A stretch of 64,000 bases of DNA from Bifidobacterium miconis (GTDB lineage Bacteria > Actinomycetota > Actinomycetes > Actinomycetales > Bifidobacteriaceae), in the NCBI RefSeq assembly GCF_019331735.1, contig NZ_JAHBBH010000007.1:49307-113306 (forward strand), in the 5' to 3' direction. The notes under the pieces are model-generated. The model was given only the letters and a program-made list of their open reading frames with translations, was not told where the DNA came from and did not search any database. Within the stretch, counting starts at the first letter, position 1. The number at the start of each line of letters is the position of its first letter. A program made the translations under genes and the position numbers. Below, one piece after another: positions 49,107-57,392 of the stretch.

Positions 49107-50449
49107 TCCTTAGTCTCATGGCAGCTCAGCACCGCGACGAGGCAGCACACGGCCATCACGCCGAGGTAGATGCCCACGGAGTGCACGCCCCAGTGGGAGC
49201 TGAGCCACGTGGCGATGGTCGGCACGAACGCGGCGCCGACGATCGCGGCGAGGTTGTAGCCGATGCCGGAGCCGGAGTAACGCACGTTCGCGTCGAACAG
49301 CTCGGGCAGGAACGCGCCGATCGGGCCGAACGCGGTGCCCATGAGCGCGAAGCCGACGCACAGGAACACCATGTTGGCGAGGAAGTTGCGCTGGCCGACG
49401 ACTTCGCCGTTGAGCAGGAACGGGAAGAGCGCGGAGAACACGACGAGCAGCACGGACGAGGTGACGATCACGCGCTTGCGGCCGAACTTGTCGGCGTTCA
49501 GGCAGGAGATGATGATGAACGCGGCGAACACGCAGATGGCAATCATGAGCATGAGCAGGTATTCCTGATTGGTGAAGCCGAGGCCGCCGCCGCCCTCGCC
49601 CTGCGCCTTGGTGCCCCATGCGAGCGACCACGTGGCGAGCGTGTAGAACAGCGTGTACGTGACGGCGACGAGGAACGTGGCCTGCAGCACCTGCACCCAG
49701 CTCTTGCGGAACACTTCGACGACCGGGGCCTTGACGACCTGCTTCTTCTCCTGCGCCATGCGGAAGATCGGCGTCTCCTCCATGTGGACTCGCACGACGA
49801 GGCCGATGATCACGAGCACCGCGCTCAGCAGGAACGGCACGCGCCAGCCCCATGCGAGCATCGCGTCGGAGTCGTTGAACGTTTCGAGCAGGAAGTAGGT
49901 GCCGTTGGACAGGAAGAAGCCGATCGGCGCGCCCAGCTCCGGGAAGGAGCCGTACAGCGCGCGCTTGTCCTCGGGCGCGTTTTCGGTGGCGACCAGCGCG
50001 GCGCCGGACCATTCGCCGCCGAGGCCGATGCCCTGCACGAATCGCAGCAGGCACAGCAGCGCGACCGCCGCGACGCCCCACTGGTCGTAGGTCGGCAGGC
50101 AGCCGATCAGGAACGTGCCGACGCCCATGGTCATCAGCGAGACGACCAGCGTGGTCTTGCGGCCCATGCGGTCGCCGAAGTGGCCGAAGACGAGCGAGCC
50201 GAGCGGGCGTGCGATGAACGCGATGGCGAACGTCAGCAGGCTGGCGAGCAGCGCGACGGTCGGGTCGGTCTTGTCGAAGAAGATGTGCGGGAAATAGTTC
50301 GCCGCGGCGGTGCCGTAGGCGTAGAAGTCGTAGAATTCGATGGCCGTGCCGACCATGGACGCCGCGATCACGGTTTTGACCGAGTCGCGGACCAGCGCCT
50401 GCGCCTTGCCGGCGACGACTCCGGCAGTGCTTTCGACTGCTTCTGACAT
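49088..50449 (-). CDS. MFS metabolite:proton symporter, MHS family
   Basis: A 453-residue twelve-helix transporter of the metabolite:H+ symporter group (ShiA, KgtP, ProP relatives). Signatures are the N-terminal GTAIEFYDFYAYGTAA, loop GHFGDRMGRKTTLV, GIGLGGEWSGAALVATENAP and a long central cytoplasmic loop. Substrates in this group include organic acids, betaines and keto-acids. The upstream leader holds an Ile-codon attenuator and the next genes are two ilvC, so a branched-chain keto acid or amino acid substrate is plausible, but it is inference. AGGAGAG precedes the start. Confidence 0.88.
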   Translation of the reverse strand: MSEAVESTAGVVAGKAQALVRDSVKTVIAASMVGTAIEFYDFYAYGTAAANYFPHIFFDKTDPTVALLASLLTFAIAFIARPLGSLVFGHFGDRMGRKTTLVVSLMTMGVGTFLIGCLPTYDQWGVAAVALLCLLRFVQGIGLGGEWSGAALVATENAPEDKRALYGSFPELGAPIGFFLSNGTYFLLETFNDSDAMLAWGWRVPFLLSAVLVIIGLVVRVHMEETPIFRMAQEKKQVVKAPVVEVFRKSWVQVLQATFLVAVTYTLFYTLATWSLAWGTKAQGEGGGGLGFTNQEYLLMLMIAICVFAAFIIISCLNADKFGRKRVIVTSSVLLVVFSALFPFLLNGEVVGQRNFLANMVFLCVGFALMGTAFGPIGAFLPELFDANVRYSGSGIGYNLAAIVGAAFVPTIATWLSSHWGVHSVGIYLGVMAVCCLVAVLSCHETKDVDFTK

Positions 50450-50655
50450 TGTCTGTCTCTCCTGTGTTCGCCGGCTCGTGCGATCGGGGGCGATCGGCCC
50501 GGGCCGGCTGTTGCTTCCTCGTACGTACCGTGCAGGTTGCGCATGACCTGAGGAGGCCCTGTGATGATGCGCGGCATGTGCGATTGGTGCGTATCTTGCG
50601 TACTGCGGTGGCGTTCGTTGCTTGCGTGTGTTCCGGTGACCTTGTGGGGCGTAAC

Positions 50656-50684
50656 AAAAAAGCCCCGCCGTTCAGGCAGGGCTT
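50656..50684 (-). terminator. Attenuator terminator of the MHS transporter leader
   Basis: On the minus strand GCCCTGCC-TGAAC-GGCGGGGC is followed by six T (50656-50661). Its 5' arm can instead pair with GGCAGGG in the upstream segment (50713-50719), the antiterminator. The terminator lies between the leader peptide and the transporter gene, 207 bases before the latter. Confidence 0.8.
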
Positions 50685-50750
50685 GTTGCGAAGATCGCGA
50701 CTCTCGCTTGCACCCTGCCTTCGTTGGCGGGGTTCAAGCTGCATGCCGAA

Positions 50751-50831
50751 TCAGTCCGCCAACGAAGACGGAATAATAATTCGAGCGGACAGCAGAGCGT
50801 TGAACTCAACAGTTGCAGTGTATCCAGTCAT
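50751..50831 (-). CDS. Leader peptide with three consecutive Ile codons
   Basis: A 26-codon frame with an excellent AAAGGAGG ribosome site nine bases before ATG 50831. The peptide ends ...LLSARIIIPSSLAD; three ATT codons (50772-50780) are followed at once by a segment (CTTCGTTGGCGG on the minus strand, 50756-50767) able to pair with CCGCCAACGAAG (50719-50730). The latter overlaps the antiterminator. Ribosome stalling at the Ile codons would cover the first segment and favour read-through into the MHS transporter. This is the architecture of classical amino acid attenuators. The peptide itself needs no other function. Confidence 0.75.
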   Translation of the reverse strand: MTGYTATVEFNALLSARIIIPSSLAD

Positions 50832-50929
50832 CGTGGCGAACCTCCTTTCGGTATCGAACGTTTCCGCCGAGCTTGGTGCTCGACTGATGCCACACCATAG
50901 GAGCCGGCATCCCGCCGCAACCAGCGGGT

Positions 50930-50944
50930 GTTCACTATGTGAAC
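50930..50944. promoter_or_regulatory. Inverted repeat upstream of the attenuator leader
   Basis: GTTCAC-TAT-GTGAAC lies between the second MFS gene and the leader. A weak promoter (TTGCGG, then TATGGT on the minus strand) lies nearby at about 50890-50921. It could be an operator or a terminator stem. Confidence 0.35.
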
Positions 50945-50963
50945 CCCGATCAGCGGACTCCGG

Positions 50964-52634
50964 TCAGTCCTTCGGCGTGAGCGCGGCGCCGACCAGCACG
51001 ACGACGATCGCGGCGACGAGCAGCGCGATGTAACCGAGCGAGAGCACCGCGACGACGCCGAGGCAGGCGGCGACGACCGTGCCGATCACGTTCGCCACGT
51101 TGAACGCGTTCAGATAGCGCGCGGTGTCGCGCGGATCCGGAATCGTCGCGGCGACAACGTCCTGGTTGAACACGTCGTACAGGCCGAACGCGAAGCCGGA
51201 GACGATGCCGTACACCGCAAGTCCGGCGTTGATCACCGGCGTCGACAGGAACAGCGCGAGCGCGATCGGCAGCACGATCGCCGCCGCGTACACGACGCAC
51301 GCCGCGATCACGACGACACGGCTGGACACGTTCTTCGCCTCGCACCATTCGCCGAACCGGCCCGCGTAGCCGGCCGCGATCGCCGAGCCGACGGCCGTGC
51401 CGGCCGCGACCATCAGCATCGCGACGCACGTCGCCCAGATCTGCGGCGACGAGCCCTCGGCGGAACGCGTGTCCAGATACCATTCGGCGAGCACGTAATG
51501 CCGCACGATCAGCCACTGGAACACGGTCATCACGCCCACGCCGGCCATCATGAAGATGCGCGCGACGTACGCGCGGCGGAACGCGGCGTTGTCGTCGCCG
51601 GACGGCAGCTTCATCTGCGCGAACGCGGGCTCCGCGCTGTACTTGACGTTGGCGATCCACTCGCTGGACGGCTCCTTCGGCCACACGAGCACCGGCACGA
51701 CGGCGGCCAGCACGAACACGGCGGCCGTCGCGGCGAACGGCAGCTCGCCGTCGAGCACGAGCCCGCCGGCGCCCAATGCCACACCGAGCAGCTGGCCGAG
51801 CATGAGGCCGATGCCGCGCCAGCGCATCGCGTGCTCGCGGAACTTGTCCGGGTAGCGTTCGCCGAACGCGGCCGCGAGCGGAGTGGCCAGCATCGCGTAC
51901 GTGATCTGCAGCAGGATCCAGAACAGCAGGATCGCGCCAACGTTGCCGAGCGCGCCGAGCGGCAGCGTGAACAGCGCGCTAAGCAGGCCGCCGGCGATGA
52001 TCCACGGCGTGCGGCGGCCGTGCGGCGTGCGCGTATGGTCGGACATGACGCCGACGAGTACGTTCGCAACCAGTCCAACGATCGCGCCGACGATGACGAC
52101 CAGCGCCAGCCACGGTGCCGGAGCGGCGCCGGAGACGCGGGCCGCTTCGACGCTCAGCGGCATGGTATGGCCGGCGTGGAGCGGATTGCCGAACAGACGG
52201 TCGATGAGCGCGGGCAGGGCGACCATGTTGAGCATGGCCCACGGCAAGGTGCGCAGCAGCGCGGCGAGCGTGAAGCCCGCGTTGAGCCGCTTGACCTGCG
52301 TCTTGTCGGGCTTGGTGCCGTCGGCGGCGACCATCGGGTCTCGCATGTCGAGGAACGCGCTGGACGCGTCGGCGATGGGCGTGGGCGGCACGGCGGTGGC
52401 GACGGCCGGGGAGCCGGCGTCACTCATGCGCACGGCCTGCGTTTCGGCGCGTTCGGCCGAATCGGAGGGCTGCTCGCGTTCGATGTGCACGGCAAGGCGC
52501 GCGATGGCGGACTTGTCTTCCGGGGTCAGGGCCTTGTCGAGGTCGGGGCGGTCGTCGATGCCGGGGCGGATGAAGATCTGTCCGGGCAGCGGCGGGGGCT
52601 TGGGCAGGTTCTCCTGCTCGTTGTCGTCAGTCAT
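50964..52634 (-). CDS. MFS transporter, probable sugar type, with long N-terminal extension
   Basis: A 556-residue member of the major facilitator superfamily. The first 120 residues are hydrophilic and Pro/Asp/Glu rich; about twelve helices follow. The conserved loop SDHTRTPHGRRTPWIIAG resembles the glycoside/SLC45-like branch, which carries sucrose and other disaccharides. DVFNQDVVAATIPDPRDTAR lies in the C-terminal half. It is the gene after a LacI-family regulator, separated by a strong hairpin, so it may be part of the second sugar locus. Confidence 0.82.
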   Translation of the reverse strand: MTDDNEQENLPKPPPLPGQIFIRPGIDDRPDLDKALTPEDKSAIARLAVHIEREQPSDSAERAETQAVRMSDAGSPAVATAVPPTPIADASSAFLDMRDPMVAADGTKPDKTQVKRLNAGFTLAALLRTLPWAMLNMVALPALIDRLFGNPLHAGHTMPLSVEAARVSGAAPAPWLALVVIVGAIVGLVANVLVGVMSDHTRTPHGRRTPWIIAGGLLSALFTLPLGALGNVGAILLFWILLQITYAMLATPLAAAFGERYPDKFREHAMRWRGIGLMLGQLLGVALGAGGLVLDGELPFAATAAVFVLAAVVPVLVWPKEPSSEWIANVKYSAEPAFAQMKLPSGDDNAAFRRAYVARIFMMAGVGVMTVFQWLIVRHYVLAEWYLDTRSAEGSSPQIWATCVAMLMVAAGTAVGSAIAAGYAGRFGEWCEAKNVSSRVVVIAACVVYAAAIVLPIALALFLSTPVINAGLAVYGIVSGFAFGLYDVFNQDVVAATIPDPRDTARYLNAFNVANVIGTVVAACLGVVAVLSLGYIALLVAAIVVVLVGAALTPKD

Positions 52635-52673
52635 GGCTTCTTCTTTCTTCTGTTTCTTCCTGAGGGCAACAGA

Positions 52674-52715
52674 AACCGCCCGGGACGCACTGGCATCAGC
52701 GCGTTCCGGGCGGTT
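52674..52715 (-). terminator. Terminator of the second LacI-family gene
   Basis: AACCGCCCGG pairs with CCGGGCGGTT, with ACGC/GCGT inside, and on the minus strand is followed by TCTGTTG. It lies in the 232-base gap between the regulator and the MFS gene. Confidence 0.7.
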
Positions 52716-52866
52716 CGTTTCACCCTTACAGAATACTGCGAAGACCGGAATTGGGGAAGAGCCCGCCCGCCGGCACCGGGCGAACGCCGGGCGATCACCG
52801 CACGGGCGTCAGCGGCATCGGACGAGCCGGCATCGCGCGTGGGGCACGCACGGCGCAGGGCACGCG

Positions 52867-53940
52867 CTACCGCCGCGTGCTCTCCCCCTGATGGAAGGAG
52901 ACCGGCACCAGATCCATCGCCTCGGCGACGTCGTGCGGCGAGGCGGTGTCTTCGTCGATCCTGCCGACGTGTTCGGCGTCGAGCTTGCCGTCGGCCGTCT
53001 CGCACGACTGGATCAGCCGCACGATGATCTGCTCGGCGAGCGCGTCGAAGTCCTGCCGCACGCAGGTGAGCCGTATGCCGGCCGCGTCGGCCATGCCGGT
53101 GCCATCGTATGCAATGATCTGCAGGTCGTCGGGGATGCGCCGGCCCTGCCGCAGTGCCGACTGGACAACGTATGCGGCGATGTAGTCGGAGCCGACGAAC
53201 GCGTCCGCGTCTGGATATTCGTCGATCACGTGCAGCGCGACGTCGCGCTGGTGCTCGAGGTTCGCGACTTCGCCGGCTTCGACGTAGTCGTAGCGGACGC
53301 CGGCCTCGTTGAGCAGGCCTTCGAGCGCGGCGTGCAGGCGGACGGTCGGGAACGTGGTGCCCATGCCGCCGCCGTAGTCGATGAACTGCGAGCGCGGGCC
53401 GCCGATGGAGACGACGTGCTTCGCGCCGCTGGCGATGAGCCGTTCGGCGACGAGCTGGCCGCCGCTGTCATGGTCGGAGCCGACGGACGGGATGCCGGCG
53501 CCGAGATAGCGGTCGAACGCGACGATCGGCCGGCCGATAGACGTCCAGTAGATCGGTTCGTGCGCGGTGTGCGCGGCCATGATGAGGCCGTCCATCATGT
53601 GCCGGCGCAGCATGTCGACGCAGTCGGTTTCGCTCTGGTCGGCGTCCACGGTGGAGCACAGCATGGTGCGCAGTCCGCGTTTGGCGAGCGCGCCCTGGAT
53701 GGCCGCGGTCATGGCGGAGAAGAACGGATGCCGTACGGTCGGCACGATCACGCCGACGAGGTTGGTGCGGCCGCGGTACAGATTGCGGGCGAGTTCGTTG
53801 GGAATGTAGTTGAGCGTTTTCATCGCCTCTTCGACGCGTTCGCGCATGTCGTCGGAGACGTATCCGTTCTTGTTGACCACCAGCGATACCGTGCTCAGCG
53901 AAACGCCGGCCTGTTTGGCCACGTCACGCATTCCTACCAT
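52867..53940 (-). CDS. LacI-family transcriptional regulator of the second sugar locus
   Basis: A 357-residue repressor. The helix-turn-helix is MRDVAKQAGVSLSTVSLVV and the hinge LARNLYRGRTN; the effector domain includes GVIVPTVRHPFFSAMTAAIQ and DAFVGSDYIAAYVVQSALRQ. AAAGGAG precedes the ATG. It is divergent from the beta-lactamase-fold hydrolase and is the best candidate to bind the AACCGGTT-core sites of the GH172/importer/GH32 cluster. Confidence 0.92.
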   Translation of the reverse strand: MVGMRDVAKQAGVSLSTVSLVVNKNGYVSDDMRERVEEAMKTLNYIPNELARNLYRGRTNLVGVIVPTVRHPFFSAMTAAIQGALAKRGLRTMLCSTVDADQSETDCVDMLRRHMMDGLIMAAHTAHEPIYWTSIGRPIVAFDRYLGAGIPSVGSDHDSGGQLVAERLIASGAKHVVSIGGPRSQFIDYGGGMGTTFPTVRLHAALEGLLNEAGVRYDYVEAGEVANLEHQRDVALHVIDEYPDADAFVGSDYIAAYVVQSALRQGRRIPDDLQIIAYDGTGMADAAGIRLTCVRQDFDALAEQIIVRLIQSCETADGKLDAEHVGRIDEDTASPHDVAEAMDLVPVSFHQGESTRR

Positions 53941-54028
53941 CGTTCACTCCTTTGTCCGGATCGATCATGCTCCAATCGCCGCTCGCAATACCGCCGGGAT
54001 CGCGTCGGATTCGTTGTCGGGCGTACCG

Positions 54029-54054
54029 CTTCCCGTAATTACTTCCCGTAATTA
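54029..54054. repeat. Two tandem 13-base repeats in a divergent promoter region
   Basis: CTTCCCGTAATTA occurs twice head-to-tail (54029-54041, 54042-54054) in the 298-base region between the LacI-type gene and the serine hydrolase gene. They are probably regulator sites. TGTCACAT...ATGTGAC (about 54120-54176) is a further inverted pair. Confidence 0.55.
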
Positions 54055-54238
54055 ACGGTGTTCAGTGTAGTCCCGCATGACCGGATGGTCGTGGAGGCGA
54101 CGCGTTTCCGGTCGTTGTCGTGTCACATGCCGTACACCGTGATAGAGTACGGGTGACGTCAATCGTTTTATGTGACGATGCCGCCGTCGGTCACGCAATG
54201 GCGCGCCTGCCGCGGATCGTCCGTAAGGAGAGCTGGTC

Positions 54239-55186
54239 ATGACCGATCAATCCATTACCGTCCTTATCGATGATTTCGTGCGCTATGCGCAGGATCACGA
54301 ACTGCCGATCGAGGCGATCGCGGTCGGCGACGAGTCGCGCGTCATCGCGGAGCATCATTTCGTCGCGGATCGCCCGCGCTGCATCTATTCGCACACGAAG
54401 AGCTACATGTCCACTGCCGTCGGCATTGCGATCGGCGAGGGCCTCCTTTCTCTGGATGATCGTCTGACGGATTCGTTCGCCGGCGAACTGCCTGCCGACG
54501 CGGATCCGCGGTTGGGCGAGATCACGCTGCGCGACCTGCTGACGATGTCGAGCGGATTCGACGGCTCGTTCCTGATGATCCACGGCCGCCGTCAGGGCGA
54601 GGGCTGCCCCGACTACCTGCAGTACATGCTGCACAAGCCGGTGCTGGTCGACCCCGGTTCGGGCTTCCACTACTCGTCCGCGGACTCGTACTTGGCTGGC
54701 CGCATGCTCGAGCAGGCCGCGGGCATGCGCATGGGCGAATACCTGTGGCGGCACGTGTTCGAGCCGCTCGGCCAGGGCTGGCCGGTGTGGGAGAACGACC
54801 CGCAGGGCCATCCGCTCGGCGGCAGCAGCATCGAGATGCGGCTGACCGAGATGATGAAGCTCGGCCAGGTCTTCCTCAACGACGGCGTGTGGGCGCCGAC
54901 CGGCCAGCGGATCGTCGATCCCGAGTGGATCGCGCAGGCGACAGCGAAGCACATCGACACCCCGGTCCGCACGGACGACGACGGTTGGTCGTGCGGCTAC
55001 GGCTACCAGTGGTGGATGTCGCCGTATCCGCGCGCATACCGCGCCGACGGCGCGTACGGCCAGATCACGACCGTGCTGCCGGAGCAGGGTCTGGTCGTCG
55101 CGATCCAGTGCCCGGAGGGCGACGGCTGGGAAACCGTCGTCCGTCACGAACTGCACGAGCGCGTCATGCTCCCCCTCGTCGGGTGA
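54239..55186 (+). CDS. Beta-lactamase-fold serine hydrolase (class C type)
   Basis: A 315-residue protein of the class C beta-lactamase/DD-peptidase/esterase fold. The nucleophile motif is SHTK (S-x-x-K) in IYSHTKSYM, the second motif YSSADSYLAGRML, and the third GAYGQ. LSLDDRLTDSFAGEL and ITLRDLLTMSSGF are typical context. No signal peptide, so it is cytoplasmic, unlike resistance enzymes, and is likelier an esterase or peptidase acting on a cell metabolite. AAGGAGAG precedes the ATG. It is followed by a strong terminator. Confidence 0.85.
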   Translation: MTDQSITVLIDDFVRYAQDHELPIEAIAVGDESRVIAEHHFVADRPRCIYSHTKSYMSTAVGIAIGEGLLSLDDRLTDSFAGELPADADPRLGEITLRDLLTMSSGFDGSFLMIHGRRQGEGCPDYLQYMLHKPVLVDPGSGFHYSSADSYLAGRMLEQAAGMRMGEYLWRHVFEPLGQGWPVWENDPQGHPLGGSSIEMRLTEMMKLGQVFLNDGVWAPTGQRIVDPEWIAQATAKHIDTPVRTDDDGWSCGYGYQWWMSPYPRAYRADGAYGQITTVLPEQGLVVAIQCPEGDGWETVVRHELHERVMLPLVG

Positions 55187-55205
55187 GATTCCGTTACCTT
55201 CTTCC

Positions 55206-55237
55206 AGCCCCCTCTGACGAGGGGGCTTCTTTTTTTC
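55206..55237 (+). terminator. Terminator, related to family A repeats
   Basis: AGCCCCCTC-TGAC-GAGGGGGCT followed by TCTTTTTTT. The CCTCTGACGAGG core is the same as in family A copies R2 and R6, and degenerate traces of the rest continue to about 55285. It ends the serine hydrolase gene. Confidence 0.85.
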
Positions 55238-55306
55238 TTCTGGCTTCGCTCCCGCTTCGCGAGCCGACTCACTGACCGGGAGGGGCGAGTGGAGCTGCGG
55301 AGAGAT

Positions 55307-56416
55307 TTACCGCGGCCAGCGCGCTTCCGCTGCCGGCAGCTCCGGGAACGGCGCGTGCGGCTCGACCTGATACCAGTAGGCGACGGTCGTCACGTCGTCG
55401 CGGCGCTCGAACAGGCCGCGGTAGCCCACGCCGATCTGCTGCAGCGTGACCTTGAGGTCGTGCCGGAACGTGATCGGATCGGGAATGTGCCAACGGTAGA
55501 ATCCGCGCTGCGGCGGCACGTCGTCGTTGTGGTAGTCGTTGTGGATGAGCTCGTCGTGCCGCGAATAGTACGGGTAGCCGAGGTACGGCGTGCAGTACGT
55601 CTGCTCGACCGTGCGGCCGTTCTCCTGGCGCGCGAAGCTCCACGAGCCGCCGAAGTAGTCCTCGGTGCCGGTGCCGCAGATCGTCGGGTACGCGTCGTCG
55701 CCGTCGATGTAGAACTTCATCTCGCCTTCGCCCCACCAGTACCGTTCCAGCGTGGAGAGCGCCAGATAGGTGCCGACGTAGTGGCCGCGACCCTTCACCC
55801 CGTCGAGCACCACGTAGTCGTGTCCGAGTTCGGTGATGGGCTGACGGCGCCACTGCGCGTGGAAGTGGGCGAGATCGTCCGCCGGCGGATCGTCGTCGAG
55901 CCGGTAGTCGATCTGGTAGAACAGCGCCGGGATCGGGTTCGCGTGCTGGTTTTCGATCGTGATGCGCGCGTGCGAGCGGAACGGCATCTTCCAGTAGCAG
56001 TTGAACCCGCGGTTCGGCACCACGGCCACGGGAGCCGAGTTGACGAGGCAGGCGCGGGCGAAGCCGCAGCAGAAGAAGTCGCCGAGCGGCACTTCCACGC
56101 TGGGGGCCTCCTCGTCGTCCCAGTACATGCGCAGCACGAGATCGCGCAGCACGAAGCAATCGGATTCGCTGGTTTTCTCGTCGACGGTGAACCAGATGTG
56201 CGTGATCGCGCCGTGGCCCTCGATGTCGGCGAGCGTGACGGTTTCGCCGCTGGGGATGTCGTTCAAGCAGGGGGATCCCTTGCGGGAGATGCCGAGCGGA
56301 CTGGCCGCCTTGCCGCCGTTGCCTTTGGCTCCGGTGCGATTCTCCGCGGTAATCGCGCGGCTTTCGTAGCGCTGCGCGTGGCCGAGCGATTCGAGTGCGG
56401 TTGCGTCCCAGCTCAT
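55307..56416 (-). CDS. GH172 (DUF2961) glycosidase, alpha-fructofuranosidase-like
   Basis: A 369-residue DUF2961 protein. This family, GH172, includes the difructose dianhydride I synthase/hydrolase first characterised from Bifidobacterium dentium, and related alpha-arabinofuranosidases. Recognisable parts are the N-terminal GSPCLNDIPSGETVTLADIEG, GFNCYWKMPFRSHARI and RYWWGEGEMKFYIDGDD with GTGTEDYFGG. Glu230, Glu232 and Glu252 are candidates for the catalytic pair. ATG 56416 follows AAAGGA. No signal peptide. It is the last gene of a unit with a MalFG importer, beside GH32, suggesting metabolism of fructose-containing oligosaccharides. Confidence 0.88.
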   Translation of the reverse strand: MSWDATALESLGHAQRYESRAITAENRTGAKGNGGKAASPLGISRKGSPCLNDIPSGETVTLADIEGHGAITHIWFTVDEKTSESDCFVLRDLVLRMYWDDEEAPSVEVPLGDFFCCGFARACLVNSAPVAVVPNRGFNCYWKMPFRSHARITIENQHANPIPALFYQIDYRLDDDPPADDLAHFHAQWRRQPITELGHDYVVLDGVKGRGHYVGTYLALSTLERYWWGEGEMKFYIDGDDAYPTICGTGTEDYFGGSWSFARQENGRTVEQTYCTPYLGYPYYSRHDELIHNDYHNDDVPPQRGFYRWHIPDPITFRHDLKVTLQQIGVGYRGLFERRDDVTTVAYWYQVEPHAPFPELPAAEARWPR

Positions 56417-56468
56417 CGTCAGGTTCCTTTCGTATGGTGTTCGGCTCCCCGCAAGAGGAGCAGGTATA

Positions 56469-56512
56469 GCAATGCCCGCCGGCACCGGGGGACGGATGAC
56501 AGCGGGCATTGC
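56469..56512 (-). terminator. Hairpin between importer permease and GH172 gene
   Basis: GCAATGCCCGC pairs perfectly with GCGGGCATTGC across a 22-base loop. No T tract. It may reduce, not abolish, expression of GH172 within the operon. Confidence 0.55.
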
Positions 56513-56534
56513 AAGTGCGGGATCCGTATCTGGC

Positions 56535-57392
56535 TCAGCCCTTGACGGCGCCGGAGGTGACGCCTTCGACGATGAAGCGCTGGAGGAACAGGTACAGGAT
56601 GAGGATCGGGAGCATGGCGAGCAGCAGGGCCGCCATGATCAGGCCGATGTCGTTGGAGTAGGTGCCGTAGAAGATCTGCGTGGCGATCGGGATCGTGTAC
56701 AGCTCACGCTCGCCGAGGACCAGGGACGGCAGGAGGTAGTCGTTCCAGAAGGCCATCGCGTCGATGATCGTGATGGTCGCGATCGTCGGCTTGAGCAGCG
56801 GGAACACGATGGTCCAGAAGGTGCGCCACGTGCTGCAGCCGTCCATGCCGGCGGCCTCTTCGAGCTCGACCGGGACGTTGGTCTTGATCGCGCCGTGGAA
56901 CATGAACGCGGCCAGGGAGACGGAGAAGCCGACGTGCATGAGGATCAGCGTGAGGCGGTGGTTCAGGACGCCCAGCAGGCCGCCGTAGACGGAGACCAGC
57001 GGGACCATGAGGACCTGGAACGGGATGACCATGGAGGCGACCATCGCGGCGAAGAAGAGGGAGCAGGCCTTCCAGGAGGGGTTGCGGACGATCACGTACG
57101 CGGCCATCGCGGAGACGAGCACGGTGAGCACCGTGGCGCACAGGGTGATGATCGCAGAGTTGCCGAACACCGTCCAGAAGTTCATCTTCTCCATGGCTTC
57201 GGGGAAGTTGTCCAGCGTGAACCCGCGCTTGCCGATCAGGGCGAGCGGGGCGGTGTTGATGTCCGCCTTCTCCTTGAAGACGTTGATGACCACCAGCAGG
57301 AACGGGAAGATGAACGCGATCAGGGCGATGACCAGCACCACCAGCACGATGGCGTGGATGATCTTGGTCTGAGTGCTTTTCTGGCCTTCCAT
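56535..57392 (-). CDS. Carbohydrate ABC importer permease, MalG type
   Basis: A 285-residue inner membrane subunit of a CUT1 sugar importer, six helices. The EAA loop is ELEEAAGMDGCSTWRTFWTI. The terminal FIVEGVTSGAVKG is the typical MalG/LacG end. It overlaps the MalF-type stop by one base (TAATG). No ATPase gene lies in the cluster, so a shared MsmK-like ATPase is expected to power it. Confidence 0.94.
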   Translation of the reverse strand: MEGQKSTQTKIIHAIVLVVLVIALIAFIFPFLLVVINVFKEKADINTAPLALIGKRGFTLDNFPEAMEKMNFWTVFGNSAIITLCATVLTVLVSAMAAYVIVRNPSWKACSLFFAAMVASMVIPFQVLMVPLVSVYGGLLGVLNHRLTLILMHVGFSVSLAAFMFHGAIKTNVPVELEEAAGMDGCSTWRTFWTIVFPLLKPTIATITIIDAMAFWNDYLLPSLVLGERELYTIPIATQIFYGTYSNDIGLIMAALLLAMLPILILYLFLQRFIVEGVTSGAVKG

